64,000 nucleotides of DNA from contig NZ_JAVLVT010000005.1 in assembly GCF_031628175.1 (NCBI RefSeq), forward strand, positions 248,001 to 312,000. The letters run 5' to 3'. A program made the position numbers and the translations under genes. Shown piece after piece: positions 25,570 through 34,447 of the stretch. A model generated the notes under the pieces. That model had not been told where the DNA came from. It saw only the letters and a program-made list of their open reading frames with translations, and made no database searches. The DNA comes from Lipingzhangella_A rawalii. Its GTDB lineage: Bacteria > Actinomycetota > Actinomycetes > Streptosporangiales > Streptosporangiaceae. Each line of letters starts with the position of its first letter. Position 1 is the first letter of the stretch.

Positions 25570-25735
25570 TGCGATCCTGGACGACGGTGTCAGCAGCAGG
25601 AACCCGGTGTGAGTCCGGGACGGTCCCGCCACTGTGACCAGGAAGCGGCCCCCATACAGCCACTGCCGCATCGCCGGTGGGAAGGCGGCGGGCAGCGAAG
25701 ATCTGGAAGTCAGGAGACTGGGCGACACCCGAGAA
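25570..25735 (+). promoter_or_regulatory. Cobalamin (AdoCbl) riboswitch
   Basis: Core elements in order: GGAACCCGGTGTGAGTCCGG (25599-25618), GGTCCCGCCACTGTGACC (25622-25639), and the B12 box GAAGTCAGGAGACTG (25706-25720). It ends about 43 nt before the GTG of the chelatase gene. The region between contains TGGG...CCCA and an AAGGAAGGA that could be masked, fitting translational or attenuation control. It should lower expression of the downstream cob genes when adenosylcobalamin is plentiful. Confidence 0.93.
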
Positions 25736-25777
25736 CCAAACCTGTGGGCGAGGATTCCCAAGGAAGGATGGAGCTGC

Positions 25778-27820
25778 GTGAGCGCCACCGCTCGCTACCC
25801 GTTCAGCGCGGTCGTCGGGATGGACGACCTCAAGCTGGCCCTGCTGATCAATGCCGTATCGCCCGGAGTGGGCGGCGTGCTCGTGCGTGGGGAGAAGGGC
25901 ACCGCCAAGTCCACCATCGTGCGGGCACTTGCCGCACTGCTACCGGACCTGGATGTTGTGGCCGGATGCCGCTTCTCCTGCGATCCGCGTCAGCCCGATC
26001 CCGACTGTCCCGACGGGCCGCACACCGTCGACGCCGAAACAACACACAGCCGCCCGGCCCGCCTGGTCGAACTGCCGGTCGGGGCCAGCGAGGACCGGCT
26101 GGCCGGCTCCCTGGACATCGAGCGGGCCCTGACTTCCGGAGTCAAAGCTTTCGAACCCGGCCTGCTCGCCGAGGCCCACCGCGGCGCCCTGTACGTGGAC
26201 GAGGTTAACCTCCTGCACGACCATCTGGTGGATCTGCTGCTGGACGCCGCCGCGATGGGAGTTTCCCACGTCGAACGGGAAGGAGTCTCGGTCTCCCACG
26301 CCGCACGGTTCCTGCTCGTTGGAACGATGAACCCGGAGGAGGGGGAACTACGGCCGCAGCTCCTCGACCGCTTCGGGCTCACTGTCGAGGCGACCGCAAC
26401 CCGGGAGCCTGCCGAGCGGGCCGAGGTGGTGCGCCGTCGGCTGGCATTCGAGGAGAACCCGTCCGCCTTCGCCGCCCAGTACGCCGAGGCTGACGCCGAG
26501 CTCGCCACCAGTATCCGCGACGCCCAGCAGCGGCTGGGCCAGGTCCAGCTCACGGACACGGCCCTGGAACAGGTCACCGCGGTCTGCGCGGCCTTCGACG
26601 TGGACGGTCTCCGCGCCGACCTGGTCACCGCCCGCGCGGCCACCGCGCTCGCTGCCTGGCGGGCCCACCCCGAGGTCACCACCGACGACGTTCGGGACGC
26701 CGCACGTCTTGCTCTGCCACACCGGCGTCGTCGTGACCCGTTCGACGCCCCGGACCTGGACGAGGACCGGCTCCAGGAGGCCCTGGACCAGGCGGGTGAT
26801 GCGGACCCAAAAGACACTGAGGGGGCACAGCCCCCGTCGCCGGGAGACACCTCGCAGCAGCAGCGGGATGCCGGGGAGACCGAGCAGCCTCCCGACTCCG
26901 GAACGGCTCAGAGCCCGGCGGATTCTGCGTCCGGCTCCGGAACCGGGGCAGAGGGGCAGGATGACGGCTCCCAGAAGCAGCCCCAGGGCGCTCGGGAACC
27001 CGAGGATCCGGAGGGAACCTATCGGCCCCCCGTCTTTCGGGTGGACGGAATGGGATCCGGTACGCCCGGTCGCCGATCCCGTGCGGAGACTCCACAGGGG
27101 CGCATCTCCGGATCCCGGGTCCCGCGTGGTCGTGTGACCTCACCGCACCTGACGGCCACCCTGCGGGCCGCCGCCCCCCACCAGCAGCAGCGGGGGCGTG
27201 TCGGTGGCGGGTTGGTGCTCCGCAGCAGCGACCTGCGTGAGGCGGTCCGGGAGGGACGGGAGGGCAACCTCGTTCTGTTCTGTGTGGACGCGAGTGGATC
27301 CATGGCCGCCCGCCGTCGGATGCGCGCCGTGAAGGGGGCGGTCCTGAGTCTCCTGATGGACGCCTACCAGCGCAGGGACAAGGTCGGCCTCGTCACGTTC
27401 CGCGGCGCGGGCGCTGAGCTCGCACTCCCCCCGACATCCTCGGTGGAGGCGGGGGCTCGGCGTCTGCGCGACCTCCGCACCGGGGGGCGTACCCCGCTGG
27501 GCGCGGGACTGCGTACCGCCGCGGAGACGGTACGCAACGAGCGGCTGCGTGATCCCCGACGTCGCCCCCTACTGATCCTGGTCACCGACGGCCGGTCCAC
27601 CCATGGTGGTTTCGACGAGGCCCTGCGGATGTGTGGCTGGTTGCGCTCCGCGGACGTGGAGTCGGTGGTGGTGGACTGCGAGGCGGGGCCGGTACGCCTG
27701 GGAAACGCCGGCAGACTCGCGACCGCCCTCGCCGGGAACCGGACCGACCTCAACGACCTGGCCAGTAGTGAGCTGAGCGGAATCGTTCGCCAGTACACCC
27801 AGCCGAACCAGGCAGCCTGA
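25778..27820 (+). CDS. ChlI-ChlD type metal chelatase (probable cobaltochelatase AAA+/VWA subunit)
   Basis: 680 residues: N-terminal AAA+ ATPase (Walker A GEKGTAKST near 35-43; ALYVDEVNLL Walker B; GTMNPEEGELRPQLLDRFGL), an acidic Pro/Gln/Glu-rich linker about 335-430, and a C-terminal von Willebrand A domain with the MIDAS signature DASGSMAARRRM near 504. It fuses what are separate I and D subunits in Mg-chelatase. Next to cobO and behind a B12 riboswitch, it most likely powers cobalt insertion with a CobN encoded elsewhere. GTG 25778 is the start; the open frame further upstream crosses the riboswitch. Confidence 0.9.
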   Translation: MSATARYPFSAVVGMDDLKLALLINAVSPGVGGVLVRGEKGTAKSTIVRALAALLPDLDVVAGCRFSCDPRQPDPDCPDGPHTVDAETTHSRPARLVELPVGASEDRLAGSLDIERALTSGVKAFEPGLLAEAHRGALYVDEVNLLHDHLVDLLLDAAAMGVSHVEREGVSVSHAARFLLVGTMNPEEGELRPQLLDRFGLTVEATATREPAERAEVVRRRLAFEENPSAFAAQYAEADAELATSIRDAQQRLGQVQLTDTALEQVTAVCAAFDVDGLRADLVTARAATALAAWRAHPEVTTDDVRDAARLALPHRRRRDPFDAPDLDEDRLQEALDQAGDADPKDTEGAQPPSPGDTSQQQRDAGETEQPPDSGTAQSPADSASGSGTGAEGQDDGSQKQPQGAREPEDPEGTYRPPVFRVDGMGSGTPGRRSRAETPQGRISGSRVPRGRVTSPHLTATLRAAAPHQQQRGRVGGGLVLRSSDLREAVREGREGNLVLFCVDASGSMAARRRMRAVKGAVLSLLMDAYQRRDKVGLVTFRGAGAELALPPTSSVEAGARRLRDLRTGGRTPLGAGLRTAAETVRNERLRDPRRRPLLILVTDGRSTHGGFDEALRMCGWLRSADVESVVVDCEAGPVRLGNAGRLATALAGNRTDLNDLASSELSGIVRQYTQPNQAA

Positions 27821-27871
27821 CCCCTGTCCACCGAAATGACGTCCCCTTGCTGAAGGAGCTGATCGAACGCC

Positions 27872-28474
27872 ATGCCACAGGGCCAGCCCGACTACGTCCC
27901 CGACGACGGACTCACCACACGTCAGCGCCGGCACCGTCCGCTGGTCATGGTGCACACGGGCCCCGGGAAAGGGAAATCCACGGCGGCGTTCGGGCTCGCG
28001 ACGCGAGCCTGGGCCCAGGGGTGGTCGATCGGCGTGTTCCAGTTCGTCAAGTCCGCGAAGTGGCGCATCGGGGAGGAACGTGCCCTGCGCACCCTCGCCG
28101 AATCGGGCGAGGGTGGCACTGTCAGCTGGAACAAGATGGGGGAGGGGTGGTCCTGGATCCGGCATCGACGCGCAACCGAGGACCATGCCGCCGACGCGGC
28201 CGAGGGCTGGGAACAGATCAAGCGGGACCTGGCCGCCGAAACCCATCGGCTCTATGTCCTGGACGAGTTCACCTATCCCATGAAATGGGGATGGGTGGAT
28301 GTGGAGGATGTGGTTGCCACCCTTGCGCAGCGGCCCGGGACGCAACACGTCGTGATCACTGGCCGGGATGCCGACCCCAGACTGGTGGACGCCGCGGATC
28401 TGGTCACCGAGATGTCCAAGGTGAGGCATCCCATGGACGTGGGGCAGAAGGGGCAGCGGGGGATCGAGTGGTGA
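27872..28474 (+). CDS. cobO: Corrinoid adenosyltransferase (BtuR/CobO type)
   Basis: 200 residues. P-loop HTGPGKGKSTAAFG (28-41), FQFVKSAKWRIGEE, LYVLDEFTYPMKWGW and VVITGRDADPRLVDAADLVTEM identify the CobA/CobO family, which transfers the 5'-deoxyadenosyl group of ATP to Co(I) of cob(I)yrinic acid a,c-diamide. 51 bp after the chelatase gene, so in the same riboswitch-controlled unit. The Shine-Dalgarno (AAGGAG) is rather far from the ATG. Confidence 0.95.
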   Translation: MPQGQPDYVPDDGLTTRQRRHRPLVMVHTGPGKGKSTAAFGLATRAWAQGWSIGVFQFVKSAKWRIGEERALRTLAESGEGGTVSWNKMGEGWSWIRHRRATEDHAADAAEGWEQIKRDLAAETHRLYVLDEFTYPMKWGWVDVEDVVATLAQRPGTQHVVITGRDADPRLVDAADLVTEMSKVRHPMDVGQKGQRGIEW

Positions 28475-28651
28475 GTCCGTCCCGGCCCCGACGCCGGTCC
28501 CGTTGGGCTGCGCGAACGTAGACCCGACGAGCAGAGTCCGCGACGGCCTGCCGATTCGTCGACGCCCGCATCGGCTTTCCGGGCCCCATGGCCGGGCGGG
28601 CGGCCCCAGTTCCAGCCCCGGGGTGGCGTGCGGACAATGCACCCGGCGCTG

Positions 28652-30067
28652 CTATGCCGCCCGCCCCATGTAGTGCTGGGCTGTCGCGGCCAGGAACCGG
28701 CGGGCCAGTTCCGGGGCACCGGCCCAGTGCACATGCAGGTAGGAGGCGTGCAGGCGCGCGTTGGCGAAGCCTTCGGGGCCGTCGCTGTTCCACTGCCAGG
28801 CTGCCCCCAGCCGCCCATTGGCTCCCCGGTCCGGGCCGGAGGGCGGGGTGGTGGCCGTGCGGTGGAACTCGTGACCGTGTACGCGGGTGCCGGCTGGCCC
28901 CAGCACGGAGTCCCGCACGGCCACCGCGGACCGGTAGCCGAGGGTGAGGCGTGGGGTCATCTCTGCACGGGCCGGCAGCACTCCCGCCATGGGGAGACCA
29001 TCCAGACTTCGGCACAGGTACAGCAGTCCGGCGCATTCGGCGACGACCGGTGCACCCCGTTCGGTGAGTTTGGCCACCGCCTCGCGCAGTGGCTGGTTCG
29101 CGGACAGGTCGCTGGCATGCTCCTCGGGGAACCCACCGCCGATGATCAGCGCGGCGGTCTCACCGGGGAGCCGCGGGGCCTGGAGTGGATCCACGGGGAC
29201 CACCTCGGCGCCACCAGCCTCGAGCAGTTCCACCTGCTCGCGGTAGGAGAAAGTGAACGCCGCCCCGCCTGCCATGGCGATTCGAACCCGCGGGTGGGTC
29301 TGGGGCAACGCCAGCTCCGTTTCGGGGTTCCAGGGCTCGCAGGACAGTGGTTCCGCCGTGCGGGCGATGTCGTGGATCTGCGCCAGGTCGCAGGCTGCGT
29401 CGACGGTGGCACCCAGTGCGGCCACCGCGGCCCCGGCCTCGGTTCCGCGCTCCGTCGCCGGAATCAGGCCCAGGTGCCGGGAGGGTGTGCTCACCTCTGC
29501 GTTGCGGCGCAGGACACCCAGCACGGGAAGTCCGGTTTCCGCCACGGCGGCGCGGAGCAGCTCTTCGTGCCGCTGCGAACCGACCTGATTGAGGATGATT
29601 CCGGCAATACGAACCCTCGGGTCGAAACTGCGGAAGCCGTGGATGAGCGCGGCGATCGAGCGGCTGCTACGCGCCGCGTCCACGACGAGAATCACGGGCG
29701 CACCCACGAGTGTGGCCACATGCGCCGTAGAGGCGAAGTCACCGGGGCCGTCGAACGGGACATCGGGCTGGGCAGCCCCGTCGAACAATCCCATCACGCC
29801 CTCGATCACGGCGACGTCGGCGCCGTGCGCGCCGTGCCGGAACAGGGGAGCCACCCGTTCGGGACCGCACAACACCGGATCCAGGTTGCGGGGGTGGCGC
29901 CCGGTGGCCAAGGCGTGGTACCCGGGGTCGATGTAGTCGGGTCCAACCTTGTGCCCGGACACACGGTGTCCACGCGCAGCCAGGGCCGCCATCAGGCCGG
30001 TGGCGACCGTGGTCTTGCCGCTCCCAGAGTGGGGGGCGGCGATCACCACCCGAGGTACCTGCGTCAT
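28652..30067 (-). CDS. cobB: Cobyrinate a,c-diamide synthase
   Basis: 471 residues. N-terminal ATP-grasping domain (VVIAAPHSGSGKTTVATGL, KVGPDYIDPGYHALATGR) and C-terminal type I glutamine amidotransferase domain with the Cys in VVAECAGLLYL. It amidates the a and c side chains of (hydrogeno)cobyrinic acid. It is the only cobalamin gene in this block on the minus strand, convergent with cobO and divergent from the cobE-like gene 103 bp away, so it needs its own promoter and is not covered by the riboswitch at 25570. ATG 30067; the open frame upstream is an antisense shadow. Confidence 0.94.
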   Translation of the reverse strand: MTQVPRVVIAAPHSGSGKTTVATGLMAALAARGHRVSGHKVGPDYIDPGYHALATGRHPRNLDPVLCGPERVAPLFRHGAHGADVAVIEGVMGLFDGAAQPDVPFDGPGDFASTAHVATLVGAPVILVVDAARSSRSIAALIHGFRSFDPRVRIAGIILNQVGSQRHEELLRAAVAETGLPVLGVLRRNAEVSTPSRHLGLIPATERGTEAGAAVAALGATVDAACDLAQIHDIARTAEPLSCEPWNPETELALPQTHPRVRIAMAGGAAFTFSYREQVELLEAGGAEVVPVDPLQAPRLPGETAALIIGGGFPEEHASDLSANQPLREAVAKLTERGAPVVAECAGLLYLCRSLDGLPMAGVLPARAEMTPRLTLGYRSAVAVRDSVLGPAGTRVHGHEFHRTATTPPSGPDRGANGRLGAAWQWNSDGPEGFANARLHASYLHVHWAGAPELARRFLAATAQHYMGRAA

Positions 30068-30170
30068 ACGCCTTTCGCTCCGGCCGGTAGAAAACCAGGA
30101 GAATCCGGCCGTGCAGCTCGGATTCGGACACCAGGTTACGTCGCATCGGTCCATCCCGTGTAATGGAGGG

Positions 30171-30671
30171 ATGAGCACTTCACCGGCCTGGCGCTGGCCG
30201 CTGGCCGTCGGCGTGGGGGCGCGTCGTGGCCAGGATTCCACGGTTGTGCCCCGAGCTGTCGATGCCGTGCTCCGGGCGGCTGGCATCGACCCTGCCCGCG
30301 TCCATGTGCTGGCGACCAGTGCGGCCAGAGCGTCGGATTCGGGGATGCGCACAGCCGCGGCAACGTGGCGCTGGCCACTGGTTTCCTACTCGGCAGAGCG
30401 TCTGTCCGGGGTCGCGGTGCCCTCGCCGAGTTCGACGGTGCATCGGGCGGTGGGAACCTCCAGTGTGGCCGAAGCCGCCGCGTTGCTGGCGGTGGCCGAG
30501 GTTGCGGAGCAGGCGGGCCGGGTGCGGGACAGGCCTGGTCTCATCGTGCCGAAGACGGTGCCCCGTCCGGCAGCGGATGGGGTCACCGTGGCTGTTGCCG
30601 GGATCGCCACGTATCCTGCGGGAGAACTATCGGGTGATGTATACGGACGTATGCCGGAAAGTGGGTGGTGA
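30171..30671 (+). CDS. CobE / CbiG C-terminal-like cobalamin biosynthesis protein
   Basis: 166 residues. LAVGVGARRGQDSTVVPRAVDAV at the N-terminus (in pieces), PARVHVLATSAARASDSGMR, PLVSYSAERLSGVAVPSPSS and GTSSVAEAAALLAV follow the pattern of CobE, the stand-alone counterpart of the C-terminal domain of CbiG. Its exact step is uncertain; it is associated with early corrin ring contraction. GGAGGG is unusually close to the ATG. The TGA overlaps the start of the next gene (TGATG), indicating coupling. Confidence 0.82.
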   Translation: MSTSPAWRWPLAVGVGARRGQDSTVVPRAVDAVLRAAGIDPARVHVLATSAARASDSGMRTAAATWRWPLVSYSAERLSGVAVPSPSSTVHRAVGTSSVAEAAALLAVAEVAEQAGRVRDRPGLIVPKTVPRPAADGVTVAVAGIATYPAGELSGDVYGRMPESGW

Positions 30672-31759
30672 TGGCCGAGGAGGCGACGGACTTCGGGTCG
30701 CACGCCACCAGCGGCCAGGATGTCGACCTGTGGCACCACGGGGATGCGGAGGTCGCTCCGGGGCTCGTGGACTTCGCGGTGAACGTGCGTGCGGGGGCGC
30801 CACCGCCCTGGCTTGCGGACCGCATCGCGGGAGCGCTCACTGACCTGGCCGCCTATCCCGACCCCCAGCCTGCGCGTGCTGCGGTGGCGTCTCGGCACGG
30901 CCGAGGGGAGGCGGAGGTCCTCCTGACCGCGGGCGCCGCGGAGGCCTTCACCCTGCTGGCTCGGGTCCTGCGCCCCCGCCGGGCCGTGGTCGTGCATCCC
31001 CAGTTCACCGAACCGGAGGCGGCACTGCGTGCCGCGGGGCACTCCGTGGAACGCGTGGTGCTGGCGCCGGATTTCCGTCTGGACCCGGGCGCGGTGCCCC
31101 AGGACGCGGATCTGGTCGTTGTTGGGAATCCCACCAATCCGACATCGGTCCTGCACCCCGCCACGGTCCTGACCGAGCTGGCCCGTCCCGGCCGCACCCT
31201 CGTCGTGGACGAAGCCTTTGCCGACTGTGTCGAGGGTGAGCCTGAGTCCCTGGCCGCGCGGTCGGATCTGGACGGGCTGGTGGTGGTCCGGAGCCTGACC
31301 AAGACCTGGGGACTAGCCGGTCTGCGGGTGGGGTACCTGCTCGCCGAGCCCGCCCTGGTGGCCCGACTGGCCCAGGCGCAGCCACCGTGGGCGGTGTCCA
31401 CCCCTGCCCTGGCTGCGGCCGAAGAGTGTTCCGGGGAACACGCGCTTGCCGAGACCGCGGCTTGGGCCCGTGCCCTGGCCCGGGAACGGCGGCGCTTCGC
31501 CGCCGAGCTGGACACGATCGGGATGCGGGTAACTCCCGAGGCGGCCGGATCCTTCCTCCTGGTGCAGCTGCCTCCCGGTCCGGAACGTGGGCGGTGCCGG
31601 GAGACGGGAGCGAAGGTGCGTCAGGCCCTGCGCGAGCGCGGGATCGCGGTGCGTCGCTGCGATACCTTTCCCGGCCTCGGCGCGGACTGGTTCCGGATTG
31701 CGGTCCGGGATCGCGACACCAACGCCATGCTGACCCGGGCCCTCTCCGAGGTGCTCTGA
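30671..31759 (+). CDS. cobC: CobC-type PLP enzyme (threonine-phosphate decarboxylase / aminotransferase fold)
   Basis: 362 residues from ATG 30671 (two GTG codons precede it in frame). Class I/II aminotransferase fold: VVVGNPTNPTSVLHP, VVDEAFADCVEGEPESLA, and the PLP-binding K211 in RSLTKTWGLAGLRVGYLL. Such enzymes in cobalamin clusters make (R)-1-amino-2-propanol phosphate from threonine phosphate for attachment by CobD/CbiB (15084-16064). The name CobC is also used for an unrelated phosphatase; here it means the PLP enzyme. It has a one-base overlap with the cobE-like gene. Confidence 0.88.
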   Translation: MAEEATDFGSHATSGQDVDLWHHGDAEVAPGLVDFAVNVRAGAPPPWLADRIAGALTDLAAYPDPQPARAAVASRHGRGEAEVLLTAGAAEAFTLLARVLRPRRAVVVHPQFTEPEAALRAAGHSVERVVLAPDFRLDPGAVPQDADLVVVGNPTNPTSVLHPATVLTELARPGRTLVVDEAFADCVEGEPESLAARSDLDGLVVVRSLTKTWGLAGLRVGYLLAEPALVARLAQAQPPWAVSTPALAAAEECSGEHALAETAAWARALARERRRFAAELDTIGMRVTPEAAGSFLLVQLPPGPERGRCRETGAKVRQALRERGIAVRRCDTFPGLGADWFRIAVRDRDTNAMLTRALSEVL

Positions 31760-31904
31760 GCGGGAATGGGATAATGGGTCGGTTTGGTGCCGAATGTGTG
31801 CCGGTGACGGCGCCTGGACGCCCCAGAGGCCGGGGCTCAGGCGGCCCGGAGCACGGAATCGAGGTTTGCGCACGCAGCGCACCGCCACACGGGGAGTAAC
31901 GACT

Positions 31905-34235
31905 ATGCCTGACAGCTCGCACGGCCAGACCCATCCCGGCGGGGACCCCCCGCCGGCCGAGCCGCAGGGCGGGGCCGGGCTCCTCGACGGGCTACCCGAA
32001 CAGGGGCACGGCGCCGGGAGCAGTAGTTCCAGTGCGGAAGGGGAGGCGCCCGCAGCGGAACAGCCCCCGGGGGCGCCCGCCCCGTCCACGGCCACGCGCC
32101 CTCCCGCCAGCACCGCGCCGAGCGGCGAACACAACGTCATTCCCCTGCGTGGAGTCGACCCCCACCAGCAGGGCGGGCCGGACGCTGTCCCGTCCTCGGG
32201 TGGCACCCACGCCAGCCCCAGCCCCGGAGATGCAGCTAATACAGCTAATGCAGCTAATACAGCTCACACCGCCGGTTCCGCTGCTTCGACGCCGGAACCG
32301 GGGCACGCTGCCCCCGAATCCGCTGAGCCCGCGCCCCAGGCACCGTCCGCGTACCGAGGTGACTGGGTAGCGCCGCAGGGGTATCCGGCCGGTGGCCTGC
32401 TCCCGGAACCGGGGCCGATGCCAGCCGGAACGGCGTCGGTCTCCCCGGGCCGGATGCCTGACCCCGGGGCAGCCTCGGAGCAGGGGCAGCACGCCTACCC
32501 CGAGGAGGAGCGCCGTGCGGTCTACCGCGCCATCCGGGAACGGCGGGACGTGCGCAGCGGTTTCCGCCCCGATCCGATCCCGGATGAGGTTCTGACCAGG
32601 ATTCTGGAGGCCGCGCACCGCGCCCCCTCGGTGGGCCTGTCCCAGCCCTGGGACTTCGTGCTGCTCCGGGACCGGGAACAGCGGGAACGGGTTCAGCACC
32701 TGGCACACCAACAGCGGGATGCCTTCGCCCGGGATCTGCCCGGGGCGCGGGCCCGAGCCTTTACCGGGCTCAAGGTTGAGGCCATTCTGGACACTCCGGT
32801 CAACATCGCGGTGACCGTGGACCCGACCCGGGGCGGGCGGCACACGCTCGGCCGGCACGCCCAGCCCCAGACCGCCGCCTACTCCGCGTCCCTGGCGGTG
32901 CAGAACCTGTGGCTGGCGGCCCGGGCCGAGGGTCTTGGCATAGGCTGGGTGAGCTTTTTCGCGGAGCGGGACCTCGCCCAGGCGCTCGAGTTGCCCGCAC
33001 ACCTGGAAGTTGTCGCCTACCTGTGTGTGGGATACGTGAACGAGTTTCCCCCCGAACCAGAGCTGGCGCTTGGTGGTTGGGCCCAGCGCCGGCCGCTGTC
33101 CTGGGCCGTGCACAGCGAGGAGTACGGGCAGCGTGGTCTGCCCGGCCAGCCGCCCACCAGCCTGCTGGACGAGACCGTGGCGGTGATCGGACCTGCGCGC
33201 CAGCCGGCTATGACCGAGGCGCGGGAGCGGCAGTCGCGGATGACGAAGCCACCCGGTGCCCTGGGCGTGCTGGAGGACGTGTCGGTGGAGCTGTCCGGGC
33301 TCGCCGGGGAGTGCCCACCGCCGGTTCCCGAGCCGGCGGCCGTCGCCGTCTTCGCGGGTGACCACGGGGTGCATGCCCAGGGGGTTACCCACTGGCCCCA
33401 GGAGGTCACCGCGCAGATGGTGCACAACTTCCTGGCCGAGGGCGCGGTGGTGAACTGCTTCGCCCGCCAGGCCGGCGCCGAGGTCACGGTGGTCGACGTG
33501 GGGGTCGCCGGGGATCTTCCGGCTGTTCCGGGGCTGCTGCCCCGCAAGGTGGCCCGCGGCACGGGAGACTTCACCACCGGGCCGGCCATGTCGGTTGACC
33601 AGGCGCGGCACGCGGTCGAGGCCGGTATCGAGGTTGCCCGAGACCTGGTGGCCGCAGGGAACCGCTGCTTGTTGACCGGGGATATGGGCATCGCGAACAC
33701 CACGGCCTCCGCGGCTCTGATCGCGACGTTCACCGGCAGGGACGCCGCCGAGGTCACCGGCCGTGGGACCGGGGTCGACGATCCGACCCTGCAACGCAAG
33801 GTCGATGTGGTTCGCCAGGGACTGGAGGTCAACCAGCCCACGTCCCGGGAGCCGCTGCGGGCGGTGGCGGCCGTGGGCGGCCTCGAACACGCGGCCCTGG
33901 CCGGATTCATTCTCGGCGCGGCGGCCCAGCGGGTGCCGGTGATTCTGGACGGTGTGATTGCCGGAGCCGCCGCCCTGGTTGCCACCGCGATCGCCCCCGA
34001 GGCCCGCACGGCGTGTGTGGCCGGGCATCGGTCCAGCGAACCCGGACACGCGATCATCCTGGAACATCTCGAGTTGCGTCCCCTGGTCGACCTCGAGCTG
34101 CGGCTCGGGGAGGGGTCCGGTGCGCTACTGGCACTACCCCTGGTTCAGGGGGCGATCCGCGCGCTGCGGGATGTGGCGACCTTCGACGCGGCCGGAGTCA
34201 CCGATAAGCGCGACACGCGATCGCCCGAGCGGTGA
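31905..34235 (+). CDS. BluB-CobT fusion (DMB synthase + nicotinate-nucleotide:DMB phosphoribosyltransferase)
   Basis: 776 residues in three parts. Residues 1-195 are Pro/Gly/Ala-rich and presumably disordered, with a 9-bp repeat-coded stretch near 110-122. Residues about 200-415 are a BluB flavin destructase (RRDVRSGFRPDPIPDEVL, HRAPSVGLSQPWDFVLL, WVSFFAERDLAQALELPAHL), which converts FMNH2 to 5,6-dimethylbenzimidazole. Residues about 420-770 are CobT (SRMTKPPGALGVLED, VFAGDHGVHAQGVTHWPQEV, HRSSEPGHAIILEHL) with the catalytic Glu at about 736 in RLGEGSGALL. One polypeptide makes the lower ligand and activates it to alpha-ribazole phosphate. ATG 31905 follows GGGGAG at 8 nt. Confidence 0.92.
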   Translation: MPDSSHGQTHPGGDPPPAEPQGGAGLLDGLPEQGHGAGSSSSSAEGEAPAAEQPPGAPAPSTATRPPASTAPSGEHNVIPLRGVDPHQQGGPDAVPSSGGTHASPSPGDAANTANAANTAHTAGSAASTPEPGHAAPESAEPAPQAPSAYRGDWVAPQGYPAGGLLPEPGPMPAGTASVSPGRMPDPGAASEQGQHAYPEEERRAVYRAIRERRDVRSGFRPDPIPDEVLTRILEAAHRAPSVGLSQPWDFVLLRDREQRERVQHLAHQQRDAFARDLPGARARAFTGLKVEAILDTPVNIAVTVDPTRGGRHTLGRHAQPQTAAYSASLAVQNLWLAARAEGLGIGWVSFFAERDLAQALELPAHLEVVAYLCVGYVNEFPPEPELALGGWAQRRPLSWAVHSEEYGQRGLPGQPPTSLLDETVAVIGPARQPAMTEARERQSRMTKPPGALGVLEDVSVELSGLAGECPPPVPEPAAVAVFAGDHGVHAQGVTHWPQEVTAQMVHNFLAEGAVVNCFARQAGAEVTVVDVGVAGDLPAVPGLLPRKVARGTGDFTTGPAMSVDQARHAVEAGIEVARDLVAAGNRCLLTGDMGIANTTASAALIATFTGRDAAEVTGRGTGVDDPTLQRKVDVVRQGLEVNQPTSREPLRAVAAVGGLEHAALAGFILGAAAQRVPVILDGVIAGAAALVATAIAPEARTACVAGHRSSEPGHAIILEHLELRPLVDLELRLGEGSGALLALPLVQGAIRALRDVATFDAAGVTDKRDTRSPER
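32232..32267 (+). repeat. Four 9-bp repeats inside the bluB-cobT linker
   Basis: Units GCAGCTAAT, ACAGCTAAT, GCAGCTAAT, ACAGCTCAC in frame, coding alternating Ala/Thr-Ala-Asn. AAT and ACA are rare codons in this genome, so this is a recent slippage expansion within the disordered N-terminal region. Confidence 0.85.
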
Positions 34236-34447
34236 CCGCCACCTGCCTGGATTACGGCAGGTCACACACGGGTTTCCGTCGATACGTACACATCGGTGGA
34301 AACCGGTCACAATCCAATCGAACTTACCCGGATGCCGCGCACCGATGTTCCGTGGCGCGGTATCTTGACAACGGCGATGGATCCCACCACCTGTTGAACA
34401 CGTGGTATGTGTCCGGCAGGCTGGGACAGCATGGAAGGGTACCCTCG

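Noticed and set aside
31992..34067. 691-codon minus frame antisense to bluB-cobT
   Set aside because: Low-complexity shadow without motifs; the plus strand encodes well-defined enzymes.
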